A stretch of 64,000 nt of DNA from Tepidanaerobacter sp. GT38 (GCF_021991635.1 NZ_JAFFJA010000003.1:1-64000); one strand, 5' to 3'; positions 25,277 through 34,223 are shown, numbered from the stretch's first letter. Program-made: numbers and translations. Notes: generated from the letters alone by a model not told the origin.

Positions 25277-26479
25277 TTAAGCTGATTTCTGCTGCAGTAT
25301 CTTGACTGCTTCAGACAGTACCAGCTTGCCATCTACACGCTGGGTTGCCATGAATCCAACTTGTCCGGTCGCAGCATACAACTCATTAAGCCGCTTAAAA
25401 ACCCTGCCCTGACGGTCTGCCACCCAGTAATAAGAAAAATCGCCGAATACAATCGTTTTTGCTCCAGCGGCAATGGCAGGCATAAATGCAGAAGTTTTAA
25501 CTGGACGATTGATGATAGTATCCGGTGTTCCAGCAGTTACAGAAGGCTGCCAGAGATACTGACCGTTGTTGTCTTTGAGCTTCCTTATAGCTTTAATTGT
25601 CGAATCATTCATAATGAATACAGCGTTCCTGCGGTACGGAGACTTTAGGCTGTAGAACAAGTCCATGATCTCGTCAAGGGTAATGGCTGTTGCGCTCGCC
25701 GCAGTTACTCCTATCTCGCCACCGCCGTTATCTGCCAAGATACCGGTTGGCTTGCCAGATCCGTCACCGATAAAAAATGCTTCCTCCTCTTTTGCTCCGA
25801 TTCGGCGGGCGAATTCTTTGGCTATATACTGTTCAAGGTTAAATATACTGTCGTTTAACAATTCCTCTGACACCTTGATCATAGTAGCCAGCTTATATGC
25901 GCCGATGGATACCTGTGCAAAGGAGTCATCGCTTTCGGGAATCTGGCCTTCCTCATCCACCCAGGATGCAGTACCCTTGCTTGCCACCACAGGAATTTTC
26001 TTGTCACCGCTGGACGTGGTAATAACATTGGCAATCTGCCTAAAGATATTCTCCTCCTCCAGTGCTTCCACAAGAGTACGCTCAAAGTCGTCGGGAACAA
26101 GATATCCACCTTCGGTGTCTTCTCCAATCTGCAGCGCGTTGTGTACGTCATATTTGCGCCTGCCGCGCATCATATTCCAGAAAGACTGCCTGTACTCATC
26201 GCTGGCACGTCCGGTTTTTTCATTGTTGCCAGATATGGAAGTGGGTTTGTCTGTAATAGGAATATTCAACGGTTTTGACAGTTCCAAATCTATGGCAGCC
26301 TGACGCTCAAGACGCTCTATTGCTTTGCCCAGCGCAATAACTTCGGCTTCCATTTTTTCATAAGTCGCGGTATCCTCCGGTGAAAGCAGTCCGTCGTTCC
26401 CGCGTTTGCTGTCGAGGAAAGCTTTAGCAGCTTCCCATACTTTCGCGCGTTTTTCACGCAGTTCCAGTATTTTGCTCAT
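25277..26479 (-). CDS. Major capsid protein, HK97 family
   Basis: A 400-residue capsid subunit with an N-terminal coiled-coil scaffold region (about 1-75, ILELREKRAKVWEAAKAFLD) that the prohead protease would remove. The HK97 fold follows, with markers TEGGYLVPDDFERTLVEALE, KIPVVASKGTASWVDEEGQI, ISEELLNDS-like KVSEELLNDSIFN and EEAFFIGDGSGKPTGILA. The ATG at 26479 has GGAGG 8 bases upstream. The gene order protease-capsid-connector is standard. Confidence 0.93.
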   Translation of the reverse strand: MSKILELREKRAKVWEAAKAFLDSKRGNDGLLSPEDTATYEKMEAEVIALGKAIERLERQAAIDLELSKPLNIPITDKPTSISGNNEKTGRASDEYRQSFWNMMRGRRKYDVHNALQIGEDTEGGYLVPDDFERTLVEALEEENIFRQIANVITTSSGDKKIPVVASKGTASWVDEEGQIPESDDSFAQVSIGAYKLATMIKVSEELLNDSIFNLEQYIAKEFARRIGAKEEEAFFIGDGSGKPTGILADNGGGEIGVTAASATAITLDEIMDLFYSLKSPYRRNAVFIMNDSTIKAIRKLKDNNGQYLWQPSVTAGTPDTIINRPVKTSAFMPAIAAGAKTIVFGDFSYYWVADRQGRVFKRLNELYAATGQVGFMATQRVDGKLVLSEAVKILQQKSA

Positions 26480-26492
26480 AATCAAATCCTCC

Positions 26493-27230
26493 TTACGGTT
26501 TTAATAAAAAAAGCCGCTTTTCAAGCGACTCAATTGGTGTTCCTTTTGGTTTTTCTTTTGGTTTTTCTTTGGGTTTAAGCTTTTGCAGGATGGAATTTGT
26601 TACTGCCTGCCTACTGAAGATCATTCCTCCTGATACTTCAAATTCAGATGGAAATGATTCATTTTCCATAAACAAGATGCCATCGGCAAAGCCAAGTTCC
26701 ACCGCTTTTCTTGCATTAAACCAGCTTTCGGCATCCATAAGGTGCGATATTTTTGCTCGAGAAAGTCCAGTTTTAAGCTCATAAGCATTGATTATGGATT
26801 CCTTTATTTCTTCCAGCATTGCGATAGCTTTCTCCATTTCTTCTGTATCACCGATGGCTATTGTCATAGGGTTGTGAATCATCATCATGCTGACTGGTGA
26901 CATAAAGACGTCACCTCCGGCCATAGCTATGACCGAAGCGGCGCTGGCTGCAATACCGTCAATCTTTACCGTCACTTTGCCTTTGTAATCCATAAGCATG
27001 TTGTAAATTTGATTAGCTGCAAATATATCTCCGCCAGGGCTGTTGATCCAGATCGTTATATCACCCTCTCCGGACAACAGCTCTGATTTGAACTGCTTGG
27101 GAGTTACTTCGTCTCCCAGCCAGCTTTCTTCAGCTATTGGGCCGTCAATATATAATGTCCGGCTGCCATCATCGTTTTGTATCCAGTTCCAGAAGCGGCG
27201 AACCGGTTTTTGTTTTTGTGATTTGTTCAA
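26493..27230 (-). CDS. ClpP-type prohead protease
   Basis: A head-maturation protease of the ClpP/S49 fold. The catalytic serine is in DGIAASAASVIAMAGG, the histidine in MMMIHNPMTIAIG and the aspartate probably in the following helix region. The oxyanion strand INSPGGDIFAANQIYN is present. The likely start is TTG at 27230, with GGAGGG 8 bases upstream; an ATG at 27287 lies inside the portal gene. The C-terminus carries three PKEKPKEKPKG-type repeats. It overlaps the portal gene. Confidence 0.88.
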   Translation of the reverse strand: MNKSQKQKPVRRFWNWIQNDDGSRTLYIDGPIAEESWLGDEVTPKQFKSELLSGEGDITIWINSPGGDIFAANQIYNMLMDYKGKVTVKIDGIAASAASVIAMAGGDVFMSPVSMMMIHNPMTIAIGDTEEMEKAIAMLEEIKESIINAYELKTGLSRAKISHLMDAESWFNARKAVELGFADGILFMENESFPSEFEVSGGMIFSRQAVTNSILQKLKPKEKPKEKPKGTPIESLEKRLFLLKP

Positions 27231-28491
27231 CTTTTGATCCCTCCGTTTCAGCATTGTTTTTGCCTGCAAATGCACCTGCATCGGCAAGCCTGTTCATGTT
27301 ACCGTTAACAAGATACAGATCTCCGCCCAACTCCGCCGGGATCCGGTTCATGTCCTCAAGCTCGCGGATATCATTTGCGCTCATCCAGCCGTTCTGGCGA
27401 GCTACAGCATAACCATTCATGCGGCTTGCATAATCACCGCGCAGAAGGCCATCTACATTGAATTTGACAAAGTATGCCCGCTTCTCTGATGGTAAAAGCA
27501 GCGCTTTTTGGAGAGCCTGTTCCCAACGCACCACCCACGGGTCAAGCGTGTATTTAACGAATTCCAGAGATTGCTGTTCGATGTTTGAAAAGCTTGACTT
27601 TTCAAGATCTCCAACCATATGGGGAGGTACTCGGAATATCCGGGCAATTTCATTTATCTGAAACTTTCTTGTCTCTAAAAACTGTGCCTGTTCGGGTGGA
27701 ATGCCGATTGGTTGAAACTTCATTCCCTCTTCCAGAACTGCAATGCGATGAGCATTGGCACTTCCTTGATAAACAGCGTTCCAGCTTTCCCGCACCTTTG
27801 CCGGATCCTTTAATACGCCGGGATGTTCCAGAACGCCACCCGGATTTGCTCCGTTGGCAAAAAAGGATGCACCATACTCCTCACAGGCAATAGCCATGCC
27901 TATGGCGTTCTTGGCCATAGCAATAGGGGAGTATCCTACAAGACCGTCAAAACCGAGTCCTGGGATGTGAAGCACCTCGTCACTTTGCAGGTATATAAGG
28001 CCTGCCTTCGGATTTACCCTGCTTTCATCACTGTCGCGCCGATAAGTGTAAAACAGTTCTCCGTTTGGAGCCCTGTCTACCGTCATTTTGTTTGGCAAAA
28101 GTGGATAAAGCGCCAGCACTCGTCCGGAACCATCCCTAATAATTTGAGCGTAAGCATTTCCCCATAAAAGAAGATGACTCATCAGTGTTTCTCGGAACAC
28201 GAATGAAGTCATCTCAGGGTTTGGTTCGTCATGGAGTAAATAATAGAGCGGGTGGGTCAACGCTTTTTCTTTGCCACCGTCTTCTTTATAGCGGTACACA
28301 TGAAGCGGAAGCCCGGCGATGGCTTCTGCAAGTATCCTTACACAGGCATACACTGCAGTTGTCTGCATAGCAGTCCGCTCATTGACAGCCTTTCCGCTGG
28401 ATGTGCCGCCGAAGAAAAAGCTATATGCATTACCGAACAGGCTGTTTTTCGGCTTGTCCCTTGCTTTGAACAAACGGGAAAATACACTCAT
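27169..28491 (-). CDS. Phage portal protein, HK97 family
   Basis: A 440-residue portal subunit, the dodecameric gate through which DNA enters the head. Typical segments: TAVYACVRILAEAIAGLPLH, RETLMSHLLLWGNAYAQI, EVLHIPGLGFDGLVGYSPIA and RIFRVPPHMVGDLEKSSFSN. An AAGGGGG ribosome-binding site lies before the ATG. Only 60 bases separate it from the amidoligase fragment upstream. The large terminase that normally precedes the portal is missing from that gap. Confidence 0.93.
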   Translation of the reverse strand: MSVFSRLFKARDKPKNSLFGNAYSFFFGGTSSGKAVNERTAMQTTAVYACVRILAEAIAGLPLHVYRYKEDGGKEKALTHPLYYLLHDEPNPEMTSFVFRETLMSHLLLWGNAYAQIIRDGSGRVLALYPLLPNKMTVDRAPNGELFYTYRRDSDESRVNPKAGLIYLQSDEVLHIPGLGFDGLVGYSPIAMAKNAIGMAIACEEYGASFFANGANPGGVLEHPGVLKDPAKVRESWNAVYQGSANAHRIAVLEEGMKFQPIGIPPEQAQFLETRKFQINEIARIFRVPPHMVGDLEKSSFSNIEQQSLEFVKYTLDPWVVRWEQALQKALLLPSEKRAYFVKFNVDGLLRGDYASRMNGYAVARQNGWMSANDIRELEDMNRIPAELGGDLYLVNGNMNRLADAGAFAGKNNAETEGSKVEQITKTKTGSPLLELDTKR

Positions 28492-28551
28492 ATAATCAAC
28501 AGCCCCCTTGTATTTACCAAGGCAGAGGCGGAGATCTACCCCTGCGCTTGT

Positions 28552-29214
28552 CTATCTATGCTGCCCGAAACCGCCATGCTGCGTTACATCAAGGTGTTTG
28601 CAAAGATGCTCCCGGCAGTTTTTGAACTCATCACCAATAAGTCCTATGCGGTTGAGATATGTCCGCATGGCAAACTTCTCATTTTCAACCTGTGGTTTCT
28701 TGCTGGAAGCGCATTTTTGCGTTAACGCCTGATGGTTTAACGCAAGGGCAAGCACTATGTAGCTTCTAATTTTTCCCGCATGAAGTTCGCTGTTAAAGCC
28801 TCGAAGCTCAATTGTCCCATTGCCATTAAAAAAGCTGTGCAGGTTCAAAAAATGGTACCTGCTATTGTGGTAATGGGTGCTTCGGCTTTCGCTGTAACCT
28901 TCGTACCATATACTTTCAATCGCCGCCATGGTTTTGGGCTTGCGCCGGTTCATCTTCTCAACCAGTGCTGCATCCATCTTTTTGCAAAACCGCATCCTGT
29001 CCGGTGCAATCTGCAATGCCTTATAGAAAAGGTCATTCTTACTGGCGATAATGTTGATAAAATTACGAATGCTTCGCGGCGTGTGGTTTGCCCCGTCTAT
29101 ATGGATATGAATTCCACAGCTTGTGTTTGCAAAACCTCCAGTCTTGCGAAGCCCCCTTATCAACTCCTGCAGGGTTTCAATATCTTCGCGGTATGTCAGT
29201 ATCGGACTTACCAA
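28552..29214 (-). pseudogene. Amidoligase family protein, C-terminal part (frameshifted)
   Basis: The main part of an amidoligase-like protein (COOH-NH2 ligase fold related to glutamine synthetase). SCGIHIHIDGANHTPRSIRN carries the histidine-rich motif of the fold, and NGTIELRGFNSELHAGKI the conserved strand with ELR. The frame is open upstream to about 29278 and reads GIRTQKKESGRIVAAGREYS, continuing the N-terminal piece. The C-terminal tail (NEKFAMRTYLNRIGLIGDEF) also occurs in the protein at 30.1-30.8 kb. Its role in the phage is unknown. Confidence 0.78.
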
Positions 29215-29221
29215 CTCGACA

Positions 29222-29452
29222 CTATATTCCCGGCCTGCCGCTACAATCCGGCCGCTTTCCTTTTTCTGAGTCCGGATGCCCGTCGCTCATGAATTTCCAT
29301 ATCCGTCCATCCGGTGCTATAACCTTTTGGGTATCGTAATAATCTCCACTGGATTCAATCCTTCCTCCAAGAAAAGCTGCTGCAGTTTTTGCCGCCTGTT
29401 TTCTTGTAATCCCCGTCAATTCTACCTCGATTCCAAATCTCGTTGTAAGCAT
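29222..29452 (-). pseudogene. Amidoligase family protein, N-terminal part (frameshifted)
   Basis: Starts at the ATG 29452 (GAGGAG 8 bases upstream) with LTTRFGIEVELTGITRKQAA, the standard opening of phage amidoligases. FGIEVELTG holds the metal-binding glutamates. After KFMSDG the frame goes wrong and stops 19 codons later. One extra G in the GGG at 29279-29281 restores the join to the downstream piece. The full protein would be about 300 residues. Confidence 0.78.
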
Positions 29453-29593
29453 TGCGCTTTCTCCTCGCTTTCTCTGTGTTTTTTGCCCTTTGGCAGTGTA
29501 CATTAGGCCATTGAAAACACAGGATAGCAAGGCAATTCTGCATGAGTTTCCGCTGGATTTTGGAAGATTTTTCGCATCTTAATTTGTGTACAT

Positions 29594-29824
29594 TTACAGC
29601 TTTCTGATCATATCTACACCATAAGCTGCACCCAGAGAAGAACCGCTGTCCCAGTTGATGTGAATGGTTCCGATATCATCTACAAAAGAGACTGTACCTT
29701 GGTCTCCTGGTTTCAGCTTAGAGTACGGATCATCCATGCAGATAAGCTCAACGCGTGTTCCCGGCGGATACTGCTCTTTAAGGCGAAGGACTGTTTCTTT
29801 TGAAGGAAAGCCTCTTACACTCAT
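29594..29824 (-). CDS. DUF4314 family protein
   Basis: A 76-residue protein. The pattern LKEQYPPGTRVELICMDDPY, then PGDQGTVSFVDDIGTIHINW and GSSLGAAYGVDMIRKL, is that of DUF4314, an SH3-like small domain common beside phage amidoligases and methyltransferases. Function unknown. The start overlaps the upstream stop as ATGA. Confidence 0.8.
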   Translation of the reverse strand: MSVRGFPSKETVLRLKEQYPPGTRVELICMDDPYSKLKPGDQGTVSFVDDIGTIHINWDSGSSLGAAYGVDMIRKL

Positions 29825-30156
29825 AGCTCGTCCTCCTCTCCAGGATAATATGCGGCATACTTTGGATAATCTCTACCATCCGGCATTACCAACACTCCAT
29901 CAGACCGTCCCCGCTGCTTAACCAGCAAGCAAAGCCACACTCCATCCTCATTAACGTGACAAAACCCTTTGTTTTCCTCAATAAATGTGCGGTCAACGCA
30001 TAGGTCGGCAACGAAGTTGTCATAGTCAATCTTTGAAAGCTCGATGGTTTTTACAACTGCAAATCGTTTCCTCGTCTCATACCGATGCGGCACTTTTAGA
30101 TCCTCAATCCTAAACGGATGCTTGACAAAGAAGGCGGTGCTATGAAAATCATTCAT
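29821..30156 (-). CDS. Hypothetical phage protein
   Basis: About 111 residues starting at the ATG 30156 (GGTGG 6 bases upstream), overlapping the end of the upstream gene by 8 bases. No motif that I can assign. It has an aromatic, beta-strand-rich middle (FAVVKTIELSKIDYDNFVAD, then EDGVWLCLLVKQRG) and ends in an acidic tail. It is tightly coupled to the DUF4314 gene, so the two are probably used together. Confidence 0.65.
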   Translation of the reverse strand: MNDFHSTAFFVKHPFRIEDLKVPHRYETRKRFAVVKTIELSKIDYDNFVADLCVDRTFIEENKGFCHVNEDGVWLCLLVKQRGRSDGVLVMPDGRDYPKYAAYYPGEEDEL

Positions 30157-30841
30157 TTTCATCCACCGCCTTTGCTCTGCCTTTCCGATACGCCCCGTTA
30201 CCGGACAGCCTTGAAAGTAACACCTTGCGTTCAGTTTTGAAGTTATCACCTATAAACCCCAACCTAAGCATGAAACAGCGAAAAGCATATTTTTCATTAT
30301 CTGTTGGTTTTTCTTTTCGTAGTACTCGCTTCTGTAATTTTGCCTGTTCTGCCATCTGCTTTGCCAGCGTTATATAGGTCTGCACTTCATCAGCATTTAA
30401 AGTCGCGTTCCAGAAAGGGAAGGAAATCTCATCATTTTCAGCTAAGACTACAAGTTCCTCCTCAATCGACATCGCCTTCTTTATCAATGTCTCTTTGCTG
30501 GCCAGCATATTATTTAGGTTTTCAAGGCTAATCGCGCTAAAGCCCTCCAAAAAAAGAGTAATTGTCATGGTTCCCTCTGCTGATAAGCCCGCCATATTCA
30601 GCGCATCAATAACGGGACGGATGTTTTTGATTTCATTAAGACTGATTTTCGGCGAGTGAACCACACTGTCCCTGTCAACCGTCCAGCTACCAGCGGATTT
30701 CTCGTCGTTAACCTCATACATAAACCCCGGTGCCCCAGTATAGCGCACCTGGCCTTCAAGGGCTTCAGCTATGACTGTGGCAATGGCTTTTCTCTCCTGA
30801 CCGACAACCTTCTGTGAAAAGCGAAAGCTGTTATTGCTCAT
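30149..30841 (-). CDS. Hypothetical phage protein sharing a C-terminal module with the amidoligase
   Basis: About 230 residues from the ATG at 30841 (GGGGAGG 8 bases upstream). The N-terminal two-thirds contain a mixed alpha/beta region (AIATVIAEALEGQVRYTGAP) and helices. The end, NEKYAFRCFMLRLGFIGDNF, closely matches the tail of the amidoligase-like protein (NEKFAMRTYLNRIGLIGDEF), so the two share a module. I recognise no enzymatic motif. First gene of the amidoligase cluster, after a terminator. Confidence 0.65.
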   Translation of the reverse strand: MSNNSFRFSQKVVGQERKAIATVIAEALEGQVRYTGAPGFMYEVNDEKSAGSWTVDRDSVVHSPKISLNEIKNIRPVIDALNMAGLSAEGTMTITLFLEGFSAISLENLNNMLASKETLIKKAMSIEEELVVLAENDEISFPFWNATLNADEVQTYITLAKQMAEQAKLQKRVLRKEKPTDNEKYAFRCFMLRLGFIGDNFKTERKVLLSRLSGNGAYRKGRAKAVDENE

Positions 30842-30887
30842 GCCATACACCTCCCCTCAAATAAGCTAAACCATTTCTGATTCCCAT

Positions 30888-30916
30888 AAAAAATCCCACC
30901 TTTCCTTTTTGGTGGG
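30888..30916 (-). terminator. Terminator after the methyltransferase pair
   Basis: On the minus strand CCCACC and GGTGGG pair around a 10-base loop and are followed by ATTTTTT. It would partly end transcription between methyltransferases and amidoligase cluster; the late genes beyond must be read through it or started separately. Confidence 0.75.
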
Positions 30917-30957
30917 GTACATTTACGCTCTGTTTTGAGGGGAAAGCAAGGACATTT

Positions 30958-32211
30958 TTAAGCAATCTGTGTTTCTGCGTAAGGAATTTTTTCGCTACCT
31001 GTCAGCAAGAATACTGAATCTGCTCCAAATTGTGAAACATAGCGCTTTACAATCACATCGCAGTATTTCGGGTCAAGCTCCATCATAAAACAAACCCGCC
31101 CGGTCTGCTGCGCCGCAATCATTGTCGTACCAGAACCACCGAACAGGTCAAGGGCTAAATCTCCAGTATGGGAACTGTTGAGCATTGCTTTTGCTACAAG
31201 CGAAACCGGCTTCATGGTGGGGTGCTCCTCCGATACTTTAGGACGGGGTATCTCCCAAACATCTGACTGTTTACGGTCTTTAAGCGGGCAAAGGCGTGTT
31301 CCTTCAAGCCAACCATACCAGATCGGCTCGTACTGGGTATGATAGTCCTTTCTTGATAGTACCAAGCTGTCTTTTTTCCATATAATTGTGCTCGACCAGT
31401 GATACCCTACCTCACGCATGACGTTCATCAAACTGCCCCATTCCTGAGCACTCATTACCACATAGGTCATGCATCCGGCTTCAGAAACCTCTTTCATGCA
31501 TTTAAAAGCGCGCAATAAAAAAGCGCCGAATTCTTCGGTGCTCATCTTGTCATTTAGAATTTGCCTTGGCTTCCAGCTTGGATGCCTGGTATCTGAACCG
31601 TAATCAACATTCCAGGGTGGGTCGGTGAAAACAAATCTCGCCTTTTGTCCGTTCATCAGCTTTTGCACATCTGAAAGCATGGTGCTATCACCGCACATCA
31701 GACGGTGGCTGCCAAGTACCCATATGTCGTCCTTTTTGGTAACCGGAGTTTTAATCTCTGCAATTGCCTTTTCTGTATCGAAATTATCCTCTTTGACATT
31801 AGCGGTTGTTTTATCACGGAACAACTCGTCGATTTCCGCAGCATCAAACCCGGTAAGAGAAACGTCAAAACCATCTTCATTTAAATCCATAAGCAGATCG
31901 GTCAAAAGCGGAATATCAAACTCACCACTGATTTTATTCAGCGCGACATTGAGCGCCTTTTCCCGCTGTTCATCCAAATCAACTACAACACAGTCGATCT
32001 CCTTATACCCCAAAGCTGTCAATACCTTATATCGCTGATGACCACCGACAATATTCCCGGTGCGTTTATTCCATATGACCGGCTCTACATATCCAAACTC
32101 TTCAATAGACCGACGTAATTTTTCATATTCAGGGTCACCAGGCTTTAAATCTTTCCGCGGATTATATTTAGATGGTTTTAGTTTTTCTGTTGGTATTTTC
32201 AGTATATCCAT
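30958..32211 (-). CDS. ParB-DNA methyltransferase fusion (second copy)
   Basis: A 417-residue protein. Residues 1-140 are a ParB/Srx-like nuclease domain (PSKYNPRKDL, VGGHQRYKVL). The rest is an amino-methyltransferase: motif IV as DPPWNVDYG and motif I as ALDLFGGSGTTMIAAQQTG, in the order typical of beta-class enzymes. It would methylate A-N6 or C-N4 in phage DNA, probably to escape host restriction. It follows a related copy with 5 bases between, and the two N-terminal domains are nearly identical. Confidence 0.87.
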   Translation of the reverse strand: MDILKIPTEKLKPSKYNPRKDLKPGDPEYEKLRRSIEEFGYVEPVIWNKRTGNIVGGHQRYKVLTALGYKEIDCVVVDLDEQREKALNVALNKISGEFDIPLLTDLLMDLNEDGFDVSLTGFDAAEIDELFRDKTTANVKEDNFDTEKAIAEIKTPVTKKDDIWVLGSHRLMCGDSTMLSDVQKLMNGQKARFVFTDPPWNVDYGSDTRHPSWKPRQILNDKMSTEEFGAFLLRAFKCMKEVSEAGCMTYVVMSAQEWGSLMNVMREVGYHWSSTIIWKKDSLVLSRKDYHTQYEPIWYGWLEGTRLCPLKDRKQSDVWEIPRPKVSEEHPTMKPVSLVAKAMLNSSHTGDLALDLFGGSGTTMIAAQQTGRVCFMMELDPKYCDVIVKRYVSQFGADSVFLLTGSEKIPYAETQIA

Positions 32212-32216
32212 AAATC

Positions 32217-33515
32217 TTAACCCTCCAGTTTGATGGCTTTTTCACCGGTGAATTCCTCCCAGCGCTTAACAGCTAAATCACAGTAAACAGGGGATAACTC
32301 CATTGCGTAGCATTTACGCTCGGTCTGTTCAGCCGCAATTATAGTAGTTCCACTACCAGAGAACGGCTCAAGCACAATACCGCCTTTGTCGCTGTGCATT
32401 TTGATGCACCGCCATGGAAGCTCCACAGGGAACATTGCAGGATGCTCCTTGTTTGCCCGTACAGTGGTCATCTCCCATATCCCAGCATAACCCCATTTCT
32501 TGCGTTCTTCCTTTGTAAGCCGTTTCACAAATTTATAACTGTGTCCCGCAAAGGCTGAAAGCCATACATATTCCTGATCGTTATATTCCTCAACTTCTCC
32601 TTTATTGCTGAAGGCTGAAATATACTCATACTGCTGAACCGGCTTGTTTGAAACAAGATGATAGGGTCCTACGCCGAAATTTTGCCCTTGCTTCTTCCAA
32701 ATGCGGATCCAGATAGGGCGGTAACCGTTTTCCAAAAACATGTTCACACTGTAAACACTGGTGGGTTCAATAAACTGAGAGCCGGTGGCATAGAGATCAC
32801 CTAAGTTCCAGCAGACAATATCTGCATACCTGCACAGGTTTCTAATCACTGGGCGTACTGTCTCGAACCATGGTTCAATCCCTGCCTTTTCATATTCTTT
32901 GCCTACCCCATATGGAGGGGAAGTCACTGCCATCTGTGCGTGACACCCTTCCATCAACTTCTCAAAATCCTCATCCTTAGTAGAGTCGCCGCACATCAAG
33001 CGATGATTCCCGAGAAGCCAGATATCGCCCCGCTTCGTTACAGGCTCGCGCTGAATAATTTCATCATGCGCCTTGTCTATGTCAAAGCTGTCCTGCACCG
33101 CTTCCTTGGAGTACCAGCGGTTGAGCAGTTCGTCTATTTCAGAAGCGTCAAACCCTGTAAGCGAAACATCAAATGCACCTGCGTCAAGCTCAGCCATCAG
33201 TTCTGCCAGTTTATTCTCGTCCCACTCTCCCTGAATCTTATTAAGAGCAAGATTAAGCGCTTTTTCTCTCTGCAGGTCAAGATCTACAACGACGCAATCT
33301 ATCTCTGTCTGTCCCAAGTCCAGCAAGACCTTTAAGCGTTGATGCCCGCCTACCACATTACCTGTTTTTTGGTTCCAGATAACAGGCTCCACATAGCCAA
33401 ATTCCTCTATTGACCGTTTTAGCTTTTCATATTCCTTATCGCCGGGTTTTAAATCCTTGCGCGGGTTGTATGCTGCTGGATTAAGTTTTTCAACAGATAT
33501 TTTTTGTATGTTCAT
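32217..33515 (-). CDS. ParB-DNA methyltransferase fusion (first copy)
   Basis: A 432-residue protein with an N-terminal ParB-like domain (NPAAYNPRKDLKPGDKEYEK, VVGGHQRLKVLLDLG) and a C-terminal methyltransferase with TSPPYGVG (motif IV) and LEPFSGSGTTIIAAEQT (motif I). TSPPY suggests a different base or site from the DPPW copy next to it. There is no partner endonuclease in the cluster, so it is an orphan methylase. Ribosome-binding site AGGAGAA. It overlaps the 60-codon gene upstream by 26 bases. Confidence 0.87.
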   Translation of the reverse strand: MNIQKISVEKLNPAAYNPRKDLKPGDKEYEKLKRSIEEFGYVEPVIWNQKTGNVVGGHQRLKVLLDLGQTEIDCVVVDLDLQREKALNLALNKIQGEWDENKLAELMAELDAGAFDVSLTGFDASEIDELLNRWYSKEAVQDSFDIDKAHDEIIQREPVTKRGDIWLLGNHRLMCGDSTKDEDFEKLMEGCHAQMAVTSPPYGVGKEYEKAGIEPWFETVRPVIRNLCRYADIVCWNLGDLYATGSQFIEPTSVYSVNMFLENGYRPIWIRIWKKQGQNFGVGPYHLVSNKPVQQYEYISAFSNKGEVEEYNDQEYVWLSAFAGHSYKFVKRLTKEERKKWGYAGIWEMTTVRANKEHPAMFPVELPWRCIKMHSDKGGIVLEPFSGSGTTIIAAEQTERKCYAMELSPVYCDLAVKRWEEFTGEKAIKLEG

Positions 33516-33672
33516 GCTGCATTCTCCTGTTCAATATTTTCTTAAGACCCTTTTTTGCGCCCTCACAATCTCCGTTTATTACTTGTCCCCGCAGAGTCTT
33601 AAACTGCTGCTTCGTTAAATGGTCTTTATATTTTCTTAGTTCCCTAAGAAAGATTGAATTTGTTTTATGCAT
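33490..33672 (-). CDS. Small hypothetical protein after small terminase
   Basis: A 60-residue basic protein (LRELRKYKDHLTKQQFKTLR, GDCEGAKKGLKKIL). Short proteins of this pattern commonly follow the P27-type small terminase in clostridial phages. The start shares one base with the terminase stop and the end overlaps the methyltransferase start. Function unknown. Confidence 0.6.
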   Translation of the reverse strand: MHKTNSIFLRELRKYKDHLTKQQFKTLRGQVINGDCEGAKKGLKKILNRRMQHEHTKNIC

Positions 33673-34223
33673 CAGCCACCCCTCCTGGCTGTCAGTAGTT
33701 TTTCCATAACATCATCGTGAGGAGTAGCCCCCTTGTATTCGGTAGCACAGTTTTCCCGCACGACTTGATAAATTTGATACCACAGGTTATTGGCCTGTTT
33801 CATAAAGCTTTGACTCATAGCCACATAAGGTGACGGGATGGCATTGCCAGTTGTCGGATGCTTAGCAAGAAAGCCAAATTCAGTGATACATTCCTCGCAC
33901 TGGATCCACCGCGCCACACTCTGGGCATATTGCTCTATAAGCTGCGCAGGGATAAGGTGAACACACCTGCGTTCCTTAAGCCACTGCCATGTTTTTTCGT
34001 ATATTTCCACCGCCAGTGTTGTTTTTCCGTTCTTCTGCTTTGCAGCAAGATAATCCCTTGGTGGCGGCATGCTCTCTCCTTCCAGTTCCGCAGCATCCGT
34101 AAACTCCATTACCATGAGCTTTCGTCTGCCGGGGTTTCCTTCCAAAATCTTATCCGCCAGAGGTTTTTTCTTCTGTCCTGCACCGATACGTGCCCCGCCG
34201 CGGTTGGTACCGTCCTTTGCCAT
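33672..34223 (-). CDS. Terminase small subunit, P27 family
   Basis: About 183 residues. It binds the packaging site and hands DNA to the large terminase. GGARIGAGQKKKPLADKILE and GNPGRRKL are the P27-type N-terminus; YEKTWQWLKERRCVHLIPAQ and SPYVAMSQSFMKQANNLW are the conserved helices. I start at the ATG before AKDGTNRGG because AGGTG lies 6 bases upstream. No large subunit gene follows anywhere in the window. Confidence 0.88.
   Translation of the reverse strand: MAKDGTNRGGARIGAGQKKKPLADKILEGNPGRRKLMVMEFTDAAELEGESMPPPRDYLAAKQKNGKTTLAVEIYEKTWQWLKERRCVHLIPAQLIEQYAQSVARWIQCEECITEFGFLAKHPTTGNAIPSPYVAMSQSFMKQANNLWYQIYQVVRENCATEYKGATPHDDVMEKLLTARRGG

Noticed and set aside
29588-29597. GTACATTTAC repeated at 30917-30926 in two gaps
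   Set aside because: Two copies of a 10-bp word, one overlapping a stop codon, are too little to call a regulatory or recombination site.
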